DNA of 64,000 nucleotides from Mesostigma viride (taxonomy: Eukaryota; Streptophyta; Mesostigmatophyceae; Mesostigmatales; Mesostigmataceae): NCBI GenBank assembly GCA_009746045.1, contig RPFO01000188.1:1628955-1692954 (forward strand). The letters run 5' to 3'. Positions 20,359 to 44,900 of the stretch are shown here, in pieces. A program made the position numbers and the translations under genes. The notes below the pieces were generated by a model. It did no database searches and was not told the DNA's origin. It worked only from the letters and a program-made list of their open reading frames with translations. Within the stretch, counting starts at the first letter, position 1. The number at the start of each line of letters is the position of its first letter.

Positions 20359-22648
20359 GGGGACGGGACACCCCCGAATTTTTTGGCGCCAAAAAATTCG
20401 CGCCGGAGCCGAAGGTCACAAATTTCACGTGCACGGTGCGCGCACCCCTTGCGGAAGTGGCCATGGCGACTGCGTTCAGGCGAAACTACCACACTAAGGC
20501 AGGCGAAATGCAAAAATTTTACTCGAATCTAAAAGGAGATGAGTTTATGATGTTAGTTTGTGGCGGAAATCAGCTGGTTTACAATATCGCTGTTGTTTCT
20601 TGATGCCATCGGCATGGGGGGTAATCTGAATTTTTTGGTCGCGCGGAATGAAATAGAATTCATGATAGCGGCTGTAAAATAGCGGTTTTGGGAGCTGTTC
20701 TGACCGTGAAGCAGGCATTAATATCGGTTGCATCGAATTCTAAACTGAGCGGGTGCTTTTTGCTACATTTTCGGCAGTATTCTCGGTAAGTAATTGTTCA
20801 GACCTGCGCAGTGCGTGTCTGACCTGTCCATGGAAGAACGGCTGTTGTTGCGCGCCTGGGCGAGGGATTTACGAGGGCAAGGTACAGCTTTGTCGCGAAT
20901 GTTATCTGCTATCGGTGCTTTCTTCTATGAGCTCATCGTTCGAGGTTTTTTGCGTTCTTTTTGGGCAGTTTCCGCCAGCTAGCTCGCCGTCGCTTGCCGT
21001 TGTGTTGTCGAATACCTGGCAGCTTTAGATTGTTTTCGTTGATGTCGTGATCAGGGCCGCTTCAGTCGCAGCCTATAGCTCTTCGGGAAGGTATAAGGCA
21101 TTTCATAAAAGGTGTTCTGGCAAGGATGTTGTGCGTATGGACGCTTCTTGTTGTTTGAGAGTGACGCACCCTCTCTCCTCGCAGGCCGCAGCGGCATCAC
21201 AGCGCTCATGCGGTGAAGGGCCGCCAATGGTTTCTTTGCTTTTTATCGTGCAGGGATGGAAGTGTTATAGTGATGATGATGTTGGAGATATTGCATTTGT
21301 GTGACTGCATGTAGATAGCTGGCACCAATGGTTGTTTGAGCTTTCCTTTGTTATGATGATGTGACAAGACTACAATGTGCTGAGCCAACCATGGTTGACA
21401 TGCATGACTGCATGCAAGCTATATATACCATGTTCTTACTTGGTTCCTTGCCCTCCATAGTCCCAGTTTGTCATCCATGCCGGGGAGGACAGTTTAGGAG
21501 GTGTTGTTGTGTTGATTAGCTTGGTTTGCATCAACCTTACACTCTAACCTCGGAGAAAAATAGGAAATGCTGCTTAGGCATGTTAGGGCTACCATCGTCA
21601 AGGCTATGCACATATTTACAAGGCTGGCCATGCTGGAGGGATGATGAAGACATATGAGGTGCGTGGCCACCCCTTCGTACTTTGTAAACATACTCTGCAT
21701 GGTTTTGGTGCATGTTGGATGGCATATTCAGTGGCACTGTGGGGTTACTAACTTACTGAGTGGTCCTTAGCGCCTTGTCATGTGGTCAAATAGGAAACCC
21801 ATCAACTTGAGCAGTTCTTGTCGCAATGACCCCCCACATTGAGCATGCGTTGCCGTCAGCGTGCAAGAGTTGATTATGTGTGCTTTGGTCAGTTTGCAGA
21901 TGTCTTTGATGAAGAAGGAGGTGCTAGTGTGGCTAAATGGTTACTCTAATTTCCTTGTAGCGTCTACATGGGTGGCCGTCTTGGAATGGTTGTAACTTGG
22001 GCAGTTCTTGTCAGAATGGCGTCAAACCTTGAACATAGGAGGTACCATATGTGCAGAGAATGGTAGTATGTGGTTTGGCCAGTTTTCATGAGGCTTAGAT
22101 GTATAAAGGGGTGTTAGTGTGGTTAAATACTAGCTAAAACCTCCCTTAGCTTCGTCACAGGTGGCAATCTAGGAATATCCATCAAATAGGGCTGTGCTTG
22201 TCAGAATGACCTGAAAATTTGGGGCTGCATGTCCCCCCTCTCTAGTATTTGAAAATATAAGATATGGCATGATTCCATGTGTTTATGATTTGTTTTATTT
22301 TTTTTGGTGAAAAAAAGTACCCTTTTTGCGGGAAAATCCATCAATGTGTCTAAACATCATTGTTTTGTGCTCAAAATTAGGCAGACTTTCTCAAAAGTGG
22401 GGGAACTATATGGAAATATATGATTTGGTCCAAATATGTTTGCCCATTGTCCTAGGGAAAATATGCCAAAAGTAGCGTCTTTTTCTATTTTTAGCGCGTA
22501 ACCGGCATCTGGTGGGGGCTAGTACCCCCCCCAAGTGGTTGGAATTTTTTTTTAAAATCATATTTATGGTCCCCAATCATATTTGGATTTTTAGAACATG
22601 CATAGGTATGGTTTCCAGAAAAGTGCCCTTTAGGGGTGTCCCCTCCCC
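20359..22648 (+). mobile_element. TTAA-flanked DNA element (piggyBac-like ends), copy 1
   Basis: Inverted ends GGGGACGGGACACCCC (20359) and GGGGTGTCCCCTCCCC (to 22648) are bounded by TTAA on both sides (20355-20358; 22649-22652), the piggyBac target. The flanks extend the symmetry (ACTTAC/GTAAGT). A perfect 24-bp palindrome centred on GGCGCC lies at 20376-20399. Only short ORFs occur (the longest, 20753-21028, is unrecognised), so it is probably non-autonomous. A diverged inverted copy occupies 58183-60078. Confidence 0.7.
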
Positions 22649-22652
22649 TTAA

Positions 22653-22918
22653 GTAAGTTCTGGTAGGCAGGTCTGAGACTTGCTTAAAAGAAACTGTGAA
22701 TCATGGGCTTTCCCGAGAGCATGAGCATGTCCATGAATTTTTTTAAGTGCATGCTATACGTATTCTACAAAAAGCTAAAAGCTTACAATGCGATACATCG
22801 CGTTCTAAAAAAAAAAAAAAAAACAGGGTTAATGTTTCTCAAGTTAAGCACCAGCCATACTTCAAACACATCCTGGCATTTATTGCACTCAAGAAATCTC
22901 TGGCAGCTTGCAATAGGT
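22653..22918. other. Unassigned spacer with poly(A) tract
   Basis: Contains a run of ~17 A at 22807-22823 and no gene. The last 12 bases are the 5' copy of the target duplication of the next element. Confidence 0.5.
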
Positions 22919-22930
22919 TTACACTCCTGG

Positions 22931-24906
22931 TTTACACGAGCCACGAGCCACGAGCCACGAGCCACGAGGTAGCCATGGCTGTCGGAGCTCATAACTTTCA
23001 CGTTTGAGCGCCGAATTCAGCTGTGAATATCACAATCGCTTCGTCTTTCTAAGACGCACATGCTGATATAATTTTCCGACGCTATTACGCAATATACGAT
23101 GAGCAAACGCCTCTCGACGCAACGCAGCCTGGCGGCTGCGCTTAGCAATGAAAATACGTCTGCAGCCTCGGCTGCAGCTTCGCCAACCGGCCCAGATGGC
23201 AACGGTGACACTAGTAGTGCACTGGTGCTCGCCCAGCCTTCCGGGCTCGCCTCGCCATCAGCATCGCCTGAACCTAAGCGCAGTCGCTCTGCTGAGCCGC
23301 CCTGGGAAGAGCGCTCCTTTGACATCAACAGCCCCGGCTTCTGGCAACGCAGCGCCGGTTGGTTCATGGAAGACTTGTTTTTCGGCAATCACGCCTCGCT
23401 TCTAGCCCTGTGCGTGCACCTCACGTCCCACAACCGTGGACGCTGGCCTGGTGATGGCCGGCTTGTCGACCCCGCCGAGGCTCTCCCAATCATCCACCGC
23501 ATGAGTCGCCCCAAGCTCCAACGCTTCGCCCTCTGCTCCCTTGTTGGACGCTCCGAATCCGAGATCTGGACTCCCAAACCGCCCCCCTTCCCCTCCGAAG
23601 CCTCCATCCGCACCCTCCTCAAGGAAGCTTTCGAGCAGCACGTGACCCCTCTTGCAGCAGATGTGGCGGCAATTGGCGGCACGCTGGCTGCTGAGCTTCC
23701 CACCATCCCCACCGCCACCGCCACCCTCCTCGCCTCCACCCCCCCCCCTCCACCGACTCCATCACCGCCCAGCTCCGTGACATCGACCAGCGCCTCAAGG
23801 ATAATGCAATCGCTATCGAGGTCTTGCAGAACACAGCAGGCCTCACCGCCCAGGCAGTGAAGGACATTGCCGCCAAGCCAGCCCCGGCGGGCCTGGCCGG
23901 CGATGCTCCTCCCATCACGACCTGGGCGGACATGCTTAAGCAACATACCACCTCCACCACCTCCGCCGTCGCAGCCCAGCTCCAGCGGCAGACGCTTGAC
24001 CTCCGCGAGGAGGCCGAGCTCGACAAGCGCAGCCTCAACGCCATACTCAAGAACTTGGACATGGAAGAAGGTGAGAATTCCGAGAAGCTTGCACGTGCGT
24101 TTGAGAGCAAAATCCTTGCACGCATGGGCCTTCTTGGTGAGATCAAGCTGACCGCCCACCGCCTCCCCCGCGCGCGGGGTAAGGCAGGGGCGCCTCCGCT
24201 TCTTCTCATCTTTGATAGCCCAGCGGACAAGATTTCGTTTCTCAGACGCCGCAAGCGGCTCGCGAATACTCCCTTCACCGTGGACGACGACTTGACCCTG
24301 GCACAGCAACAACGGCGACGGGAGCTATGGCCGACCTACACCCAGCTCCGGCAGACCAAGGCGGGCCAGCCGGTGTACTGGAAGGGGGCGGCCATCTACG
24401 TCGGCCACAAGCCCTGGCAAGCGACCCCCTCGACCACCGCGGCCCCAGCAACTCCAGCCCCAGCCTAGGGGAATACAGCAGTAGTGTAGAATAGTTAGAC
24501 AGTGGCCTTGTACATGCCCGCCTACTACAGGCACTATACCAGCTGAGGCCTAGCCTTTTTAGTCATGTACATGTGTGCCTATGATGAGCCACACTCCAGA
24601 CGATGCCTAGCCTTATTTAGTAATGTTGTGCCCATGCAGGGAGTCACTCTCTGCTGAGAAGCCATGCCATAGCTCCTGTATAGCCATGATGATCTTCCCC
24701 CACATGCCACGCTCCCCCTTAACTGGGCATAGCGCGATACATCATGAGGGTGCAGGTGCCTTGGTGCACCTAGAGCAGGGGTAGCTTACATTCCCACCCT
24801 TGCATGAAGTAGCCTAGAATGTATTAAAAGCCATATGCCCCTTCTCAGGGCTATGTGCTACATCTACTCCCAACGGAGTGATGTTGATAATTAATTAATT
24901 AATTAA
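22931..24906 (+). mobile_element. ORF1-only retroelement, full-length copy with 12-bp target duplication
   Basis: Exactly flanked by TTACACTCCTGG (22919-22930, 24907-24918). The 1976-bp element has a 5' leader beginning with CACGAGC heptamer repeats, an ORF1-type gene (23099-24468), a 438-bp 3'UTR, the terminal hairpin ACTCC-CAAC-GGAGT (24866-24879) and an AATT-repeat tail. It has no endonuclease or reverse transcriptase ORF, so it must be copied in trans. The target sequence contains TGTAA on the minus strand ~295 bp downstream of the peroxidase stop, possibly that gene's polyadenylation signal. Confidence 0.9.
23099..24468 (+). CDS. L1-type ORF1 protein (one -1 frameshift)
   Basis: Two overlapping frames (23099-23860 and 23824-24468) read as one ~456-residue protein with a shift at a run of ten C at 23739-23748. 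The copy at 56.7 kb reads through here without a break (TAQLRDIDQRLKDNAISIEVL). N-terminal ~60 residues are Ala/Ser/Pro-rich. The middle is unassigned, then comes a coiled coil (~290-330), an RRM-like part with LLLIFDSPADKISFLRRRKR, and a C-terminal domain with VDDDLTLAQQQRRRELWP and GAAIYVGHKPW. This is the layout of LINE-1 ORF1p, an RNA-binding trimeric chaperone. The frameshift could be a mutation, a homopolymer sequencing error, or slippage on the C-run. The start is the ATG after GCAATATACG, conserved in position in the other copies. Confidence 0.7.
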
Positions 24907-24918
24907 TTACACTCCTGG

Positions 24919-25200
24919 AATTCAGAACTGCTGCGCGGCTGGGGAAATGGCCCACAAGGCCGCTAGCGTACCCTGCCGAGCCCAACACAGGAGGCATTTG
25001 CCTCCCAACTCCCTCTCATGCGCTGATGGTAAATCGCACGATCAGTGGTAGTTTCGCTCTTGCGCATGCTGGGGTTGCGGCAGCACCCCACCCGAGGATA
25101 GCACGCACGCACACACGGACAAGTACTTGCTAATTGATAAATGCCCCAAACCTCCATTCAAGGTTGCATACTGCCCGAAGGCAACTATTAGTCACATGAG
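24919..25200 (-). other. 3'UTR and flank of the peroxidase gene
   Basis: Downstream of the minus-strand stop at 25201. No other ORF of note. A TGTAA (minus) occurs at the junction with the retroelement at ~24905-24911. Confidence 0.5.
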
Positions 25201-37770
<12,570 letters not shown>

Positions 37771-38931
37771 GGATTCAGCCTTCCAGACAGAGAGGCAACC
37801 GGCGACCTCCCTCACGGCGTCGAAAGAATGGTCAATTTACGCAATCCCGCGAGGAGCATATTGTCACCCCTCCTAAGATCTCGTTTAGGAAAAAGATCTC
37901 AGAGGCAGATATTCATCGGGCTTGCGAGTTGCAACGCGGACCCGAGCAAGGAGCTGACGAGCCGACCTTGGTTGAGGTGAGTTTCCCGCGCCGGTTGTCC
38001 GACACTCGACAGGCGGCAGGGTTATTGAATACATAGTGGAGCCATAGAGTACAAACTGGTCCTGCTTTCTGTTGAATAGAGTCGTCAGTCGAGCGACCAA
38101 TACATAGGGATAGTCGAGCCGACCTGAATCCTGAATTCCTGATGCCATGAGGGTTGTACAAAGGACGTTTGGTTTTTTTGAACAGGGTAACTTACCGTAG
38201 TTCCGTAGTTCCAAAAGGTTGGAAATCCAAGATATCCATTGGCTTACGCCTTGCAACAAGTTCAATTACAGTCATTCACGCCTTAAGTTGGGTTCGTGGT
38301 TTTTGAGGGGTCAACCCAACTTAAGGCGTGAACCCAACTTAAGGCGTGAATGACTCTACTAAATTCTACTAATTTGAACTAAAGATACTAAAACATAGTA
38401 TTCTGAACTACTTTGAACTTAGAACGCCGGAATTCAATTCGACCCAACTTAAGGCGTGAACCCAACTTAAGCCAACCCAACTTAAGGCGTGAATGACTGT
38501 AATGCATTCCCGTTCATGTCCCGTTTGTAGAAAAGAACTTTAGAAAGCATAAGCGGGGATGTTCGCTTGGGCGCTAGTCGAGAGAGCACAGCGAGGGCGA
38601 TGAAGCACTCATTTCTAATGCCTTCATGACCTGATTTTACTGGCAGCTTGCCTGATTTTACTGGCAGCCTTTGGTCGACTTGCTGTCGTGTCTTTTTGCT
38701 GTAGAATCAGCGAGAAATTGTATTGGTAGATGCTTTGATTTTGGCAATTTGGTAATCTAAGAATTACCCTCCCGGCGTGGTGTGTGGCGCGCGCGCAGGC
38801 AGCATAAACTCAAGAGAGGCGGCAGTGCACAGTAGATGCAGAGGTGATGGACTCACCGAGACCATAGGAACACCCTTGTCCTCGTGAATATATTGTCCCT
38901 CTTGGCAGTTCTACGGTGGTCTCCGACGGAA
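37771..38931. promoter_or_regulatory. Shared upstream region of divergent peroxidase and TIP41-like genes
   Basis: 1.16 kb between the two start codons (37770 minus, 38932 plus) must hold both promoters and 5'UTRs. I see no convincing TATA box. A 231-bp TA-flanked MITE sits inside (38269-38499). The remaining sequence shows no gene. Confidence 0.6.
38269..38499. mobile_element. Tc1/mariner-type MITE in the divergent promoter
   Basis: Inverted ends start CAGTCATTCACGCCTTAAGT (26 bp perfect) and are flanked by TA on both sides (38267-38268, 38500-38501). Inside, the TIR core AACCCAACTTAAGGCGTGAA recurs four more times. It has no coding capacity. Confidence 0.8.
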
Positions 38932-41900
38932 ATGGCGGACCCTGCAACCGTAGCGCTGCAGCAGTTAGGTGGTGAATGGATAGCAGGCAATCACGGCGTT
39001 CGCGTCTGTGGATGGATAGTGTACACAAGAAAAAGCCCTATTCTGAGCGGCCCTGAACGCTCAAGGTAAGTGGCTGTTCCTCTCTTTGCGGACGGCAGTA
39101 ATAATTACTACTTGTGAGCTGCAGCAGTGTAATGTACGGGTCATCACTCGCCGCTGCCTTAGCTGACGCTTTTGTTTCAAATGATATTTGCCCATTAGCT
39201 TGCCCATCAGAACTCGATAGTACCGGCTACTCCGTGAAGGCGTACCGGGGGCATTTCGCTTCTACTTGTGTTGTTGACAGTCGTCGGAGAGCATACCAAC
39301 CTGTGCGTCCGTACCTGTGGCTGCTTTGCCGTCGCGCCCAGCTGGGAGGAACAGCTGGGGACTCACCATCTTCCGGACATGCTGTTCGGCAATAGCTGCC
39401 TCGAACTCATCCATGAGGCTACCGGCGTGGTCATCTCCTTCAACGCCAAGGACGCCCTGCAGGGATGGCTCCAGGAGAAGTCCCCCCCTGTGCAGGTGTC
39501 CTCGGCATCCGAGTGGCAGAAACGACAGTACGTGACCCTTCCTGCCCAGCATGCAATAGGGTCTCTTCGTGCTTCCTAACTGTCTATGCTTCTTATGCTC
39601 CAGGCAATGGTTTTGCCAGCACATGCTGGCTGTTGCTGTCGTGACCACGTCCCGCCGTCCCCTCACGTCCCCTTGCGCCATGTGGCACTAGGTTAGCAGC
39701 AACGTGCCCTTTTCATGCGTGGTGTGGCTGGGTGGTAGTGGTCGTTGGACGTGACCGCGGATGGGGATGCCTGCCTGGGTGACCGGCACACGGGGTAGGG
39801 AGCCTGGGCAGCGGGGCAGGCGTCGGTGTACGGCGCCAGCGGCGTGCTTCCGCCGGTCAGAAGATACAGCCAGCATGTCGGGTGGCGGCCACGATTGGCC
39901 ATTGGGGAGCGGACAGCACCAGCGTGCCAAGCAGTGCATAGCTTATTTTTGTGGCCCTTGCGTGGCGTGTCCTCTCCGCGTGTCCTCCCCCAACCTCACG
40001 ATGGACGCGGCCATGCTCCTCGGCCCCCCTCGCTCCATGGTTGACGCTCCTCGACCCATCGTGGATGCTGCCTGTGCCTCCTGCCCGTCGTCCTCTTCCC
40101 CCTCCCACCCCCTGCCAGGGACGTGCGGCGGGACAAGGTGCTGGACTACGACTACACGTACACCACGCCCTACACAGGCACCCTGGTGCGCCGCATGGTA
40201 GGTGGCTGGTGGGGCATGGCAGCTCTTTGTGGCAGCGCTTTGCTGTGGCAAGTCCGTTGAGGTTTGGTGGCGCATTTTGCAAATCGTGAGGCCGGCAGTA
40301 TTAGTGCTTCGCGTAGCATTCCGTGCTCCTGGGCATCCCAGCGCTCTCGTTGCACACTGTGTCCAGTGCGTTGCTCTTCTTGCGCCGGTGCATTGCTGTT
40401 CCTGCGCCGGGAGTTGCTGCCTGCGCCGCCGCTTCCGCTCCAACACATGGGTAGTTGCTGCCTCCCCCTGCAGTCCTCCTATGTCCCTGGATGTCGCCAC
40501 ATGGCATCATGGCGATGGTCTGCCCTAGCTGGGGAGGGGTGCGACGGCAGCAAGTGGTAAAGCACAGCACACGCATCGAACAAGCTACAGTCAGCCCCGC
40601 GTTAAATTACGATCGCCGCCGAATTCTGGGCGTCGTAACTTAATGTGGGGCTGACTGTAGCCATCCGCTTGGGGTGGTGCATGCCGCTTTCGTCACCAAA
40701 TGTCCTGCCCTAACGTCCACGATGCTCCACACCCCCTGCTTCCCCCCCGCCTACGTGCCCTCCACCACCATCATTGCGCCTTGTTTCACATGTTGGATGC
40801 GCCAGCTGTGTGCAGGCGACGGCTGCGGCCATGGCCACCACAGTGACCCCAGCAAGGGCCACGGCCACAGCCACGGCCACCACAAGGACCACGGCCAGCA
40901 CGGCCACCAGCACAAGGGCCACGGCCACAAGAGCCATCAGGACGATGAGCGCCACGCGTGCGGCGGCGCCAGCTGTGCGCATGATGCAGGCGCCGAGTTG
41001 TCACGAGAACTCTCATCATCAAACGCATCGACGTCTGCCAGCAGTGGTCACGCTGCCGACGATGGCCACGCTCATGGCCACTCGCTGACCTTGGTGGACG
41101 CGCGGGGACCTGCGGGCGTGGACTGGCAGGTGCAACTGCCAGACGCCAGCGGGCTGGACATGAGCCTGCTGACGGGGCGCGACCCGATCCTGTTCTATGA
41201 CGAGGTGGGCGCGGGTGTGCGTGCTGTCACGCAGGGTGGGCGCGTGTGGGGTGCTGGCTGGGGTGTTGTTTTTGGGTGCTGCATGGGCGCTGTACGCGGT
41301 TTAGCGACAGGTGTGCCTGTACGTGTGGCCACTCCAGTGAGTCATGGGGTACGGGTACTTGGGGCGAGTTACACATACTCGGGCAGTCAAGGGGGAAACC
41401 CTGGGACCGTTGGGGACATGTGCCAGCATGCGGCTGTCACCTGCGTGTGTGTCGCTTCCCAGTTTAGAGATGGTGCGCCATCATCGGTCAGTCTGGTGGT
41501 TTTGCTCGATGAGGTATGCTCCGGTGCTGAGGCGGCAGGGAAGGGGGAGGGGGGTGGCCAACCGCGATGGCCGAGATATGCAGGCGCCCGTCCATGGTGG
41601 GGGGAAACCGCACAGCGCTGGTCACGCAAGCCGTGTGCCCGCCCGCCCCCCCCCCCCCCCCCCCCCCGCCCGCGGTCCCCATTGGGGCATCTCTGTGTCC
41701 ACAATGGCCACCCCTTGATGCTGATGGTGTTGTGGCTGTGCGGCCATGCCTTGATGCTGATGGTGTTGTGGCTGTGCGGCCATGCCTTGATGCTGATGGT
41801 GTTGTGGCTGTGCGGCCATGCCTTGATGCTGATGGTGTTGTGGCTGTGTGGCCATGCCTTGATGCTGATGGTGTTGTGGCTGTGCGGCCATGCCTTGATG

Positions 41901-44900
41901 CTGATGGTGTTGTGGCTGTGCGGCCATGCCTTGATGCTGATGGTGTTGTGGCTGTGTGGCCATGCCTTGATGCTGATGGTGTTGTGGCTGTGTGGCCACC
42001 CCTTGATGCTGATGGTGTTGTGGCTGTGTGGCCATGCCTTGATGCTGATGGTGTTGTGGCTGTGCGGCCATGCCTTGATGCTGATGGTGTTGTGGCTGTG
42101 CGGCCATGCCTTGATGCTGATGGTGTTGTGGCTGTGTGGCCATGCCTTGATGCTGATGGTGTTGTGGCTGTGTGGCCATGCCTTGATGCTGATGGTGTTG
42201 TGGCTGTGTGGCCATGCCTTGATGCTGATGGTGTTGTGGCTGTGTGGCCACCCCTTGATGCTGATGGTGTTGTGGCTGTGTGGCCATGCCTTGATGCTGA
42301 TGGTGTTGTGGCTGTGTGGCCATGCCTTGATGCTGATGGTGTTGTGGCTGTGCGGCCATGCCTTGATGCTGATGGTGTTGTGGCTGTGTGGCCATGCCTT
42401 GATGCTGATGGTGTTGTGGCTGTGCGGCCATGCCTTGATGCTGATGGTGTTGTGGCTGTGCGGCCATGCCTTGATGCTGATGGTGTTGTGGCTGTGTGGC
42501 CACCCCTTGATGCTGATGGTGTTGTGGCTGTGCGGCCACCCCTTGATGCTGATGGTGTTGTGGCTGTGTGGCCATGCCTTGATGCTGATGGTGTTGTGGC
42601 TGTGTGGCCATGCCTTGATGCTGATGGTGTTGTGGCTGTGTGGCCACCCCTTGATGCTGATGGTGTTGTGGCTGTGTGGCCATGCCTTGATGCTGATGGT
42701 GTTGTGGCTGTGTGGCCATGCCTTGATGCTGATGGTGTTGTGGCTGTGCGGCCATGCCTTGATGCTGATGGTGTTGTGGCTGTGTGGCCATGCCTTGATG
42801 CTGATGGTGTTGTGGCTGTGCGGCCACCCCTTGATGCTGATGGTGTTGTGGCTGTGCGGCCATGCCTTGATGCTGATGGTGTTGTGGCTGTGTGGCCACC
42901 CCTTGATGCTGATGGTGTTGTGGCTGTGTGGCCACCCCTTGATGCTGATGGTGTTGTGGCTGTGTGGCCATGCCTTGATGCTGATGGTGTTGTGGCTGTG
43001 TGGCCACCCCTTGATGCTGATGGTGTTGTGGCTGTGTGGCCATGCCTTGATGCTGATGGTGTTGTGGCTGTGCGGCCATGCCTTGATGCTGATGGTGTTG
43101 TGGCTGTGCGGCCATGCCTTGATGCTGATGGTGTTGTGGCTGTGCGGCCATGCCTTGATGCTGATGGTGTTGTGGCTGTGCGGCCATGCCTTGATGCTGA
43201 TGGTGTTGTGGCTGTGCGGCCATGCCTTGATGCTGATGGTGTTGTGGCTGTGCGGCCATGCCTTGATGCTGATGGTGTTGTGGCTGTGTGGCCATGCCTT
43301 GATGCTGATGGTGTTGTGGCTGTGCGGCCATGCCTTGATGCTGATGGTGTTGTGGCTGTGTGGCCATGCCTTGATGCTGATGGTGTTGTGGCTGTGTGGC
43401 CATGCCTTGATGCTGATGGTGTTGTGGCTGTGTGGCCACCCCTTGATGCTGATGGTGTTGTGGCTGTGCGGCCATGCCTTGATGCTGATGGTGTTGTGGC
43501 TGTGTGGCCACCCCTTGATGCTGATGGTGTTGTGGCTGTGTGGCCATGCCTTGATGCTGATGGTGTTGTGGCTGTGTGGCCATGCCTTGATGCTGATGGT
43601 GTTGTGGCTGTGCGGCCATGCCTTGATGCTGATGGTGTTGTGGCTGTGTGGCCATGCCTTGATGCTGATGGTGTTGTGGCTGTGCGGCCACCCCTTGATG
43701 CTGATGGTGTTGTGGCTGTGTGGCCATGCCTTGATGCTGATGGTGTTGTGGCTGTGCGGCCATGCCTTGATGCTGATGGTGTTGTGGCTGTGTGGCCACC
43801 CCTTGATGCTGATGGTGTTGTGGCTGTGTGGCCATGCCTTGATGCTGATGGTGTTGTGGCTGTGTGGCCATGCCTTGATGCTGATGGTGTTGTGGCTGTG
43901 CGGCCATGCCTTGATGCTGATGGTGTTGTGGCTGTGCGGCCATGCCTTGATGCTGATGGTGTTGTGGCTGTGCGGCCATGCCTTGATGCTGATGGTGTTG
44001 TGGCTGTGTGGCCATGCCTTGATGCTGATGGTGTTGTGGCTGTGCGGCCATGCCTTGATGCTGATGGTGTTGTGGCTGTGCGGCCATGCCTTGATGCTGA
44101 TGGTGTTGTGGCTGTGCGGCCATGCCTTGATGCTGATGGTGTTGTGGCTGTGCGGCCATGCCTTGATGCTGATGGTGTTGTGGCTGTGTGGCCATGCCTT
44201 GATGCTGATGGTGTTGTGGCTGTGTGGCCATGCCTTGATGCTGATGGTGTTGTGGCTGTGTGGCCACCCCTTGATGCTGATGGTGTTGTGGCTGTGTGGC
44301 CATGCCTTGATGCTGATGGTGTTGTGGCTGTGTGGCCATGCCTTGATGCTGATGGTGTTGTGGCTGTGCGGCCATGCCTTGATGCTGATGGTGTTGTGGC
44401 TGTGTGGCCATGCCTTGATGCTGATGGTGTTGTGGCTGTGCGGCCACCCCTTGATGCTGATGGTGTTGTGGCTGTGCGGCCATGCCTTGATGCTGATGGT
44501 GTTGTGGCTGTGTGGCCACCCCTTGATGCTGATGGTGTTGTGGCTGTGTGGCCATGCCTTGATGCTGATGGTGTTGTGGCTGTGTGGCCATGCCTTGATG
44601 CTGATGGTGTTGTGGCTGTGTGGCCACCCCTTGATGCTGATGGTGTTGTGGCTGTGTGGCCATGCCTTGATGCTGATGGTGTTGTGGCTGTGTGGCCATG
44701 CCTTGATGCTGATGGTGTTGTGGCTGTGCGGCCATGCCTTGATGCTGATGGTGTTGTGGCTGTGTGGCCACCCCTTGATGCTGATGGTGTTGTGGCTGTG
44801 TGGCCACCCCTTGATGCTGATGGTGTTGTGGCTGTGTGGCCATGCCTTGATGCTGATGGTGTTGTGGCTGTGTGGCCACCCCTTGATGCTGATGGTGTTG

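Noticed and set aside
20753-21028. Short ORF in the TTAA element as a transposase
   Set aside because: About 90 codons without a DDD/DDE motif or recognisable domain, and not conserved in the second copy as far as I can see.
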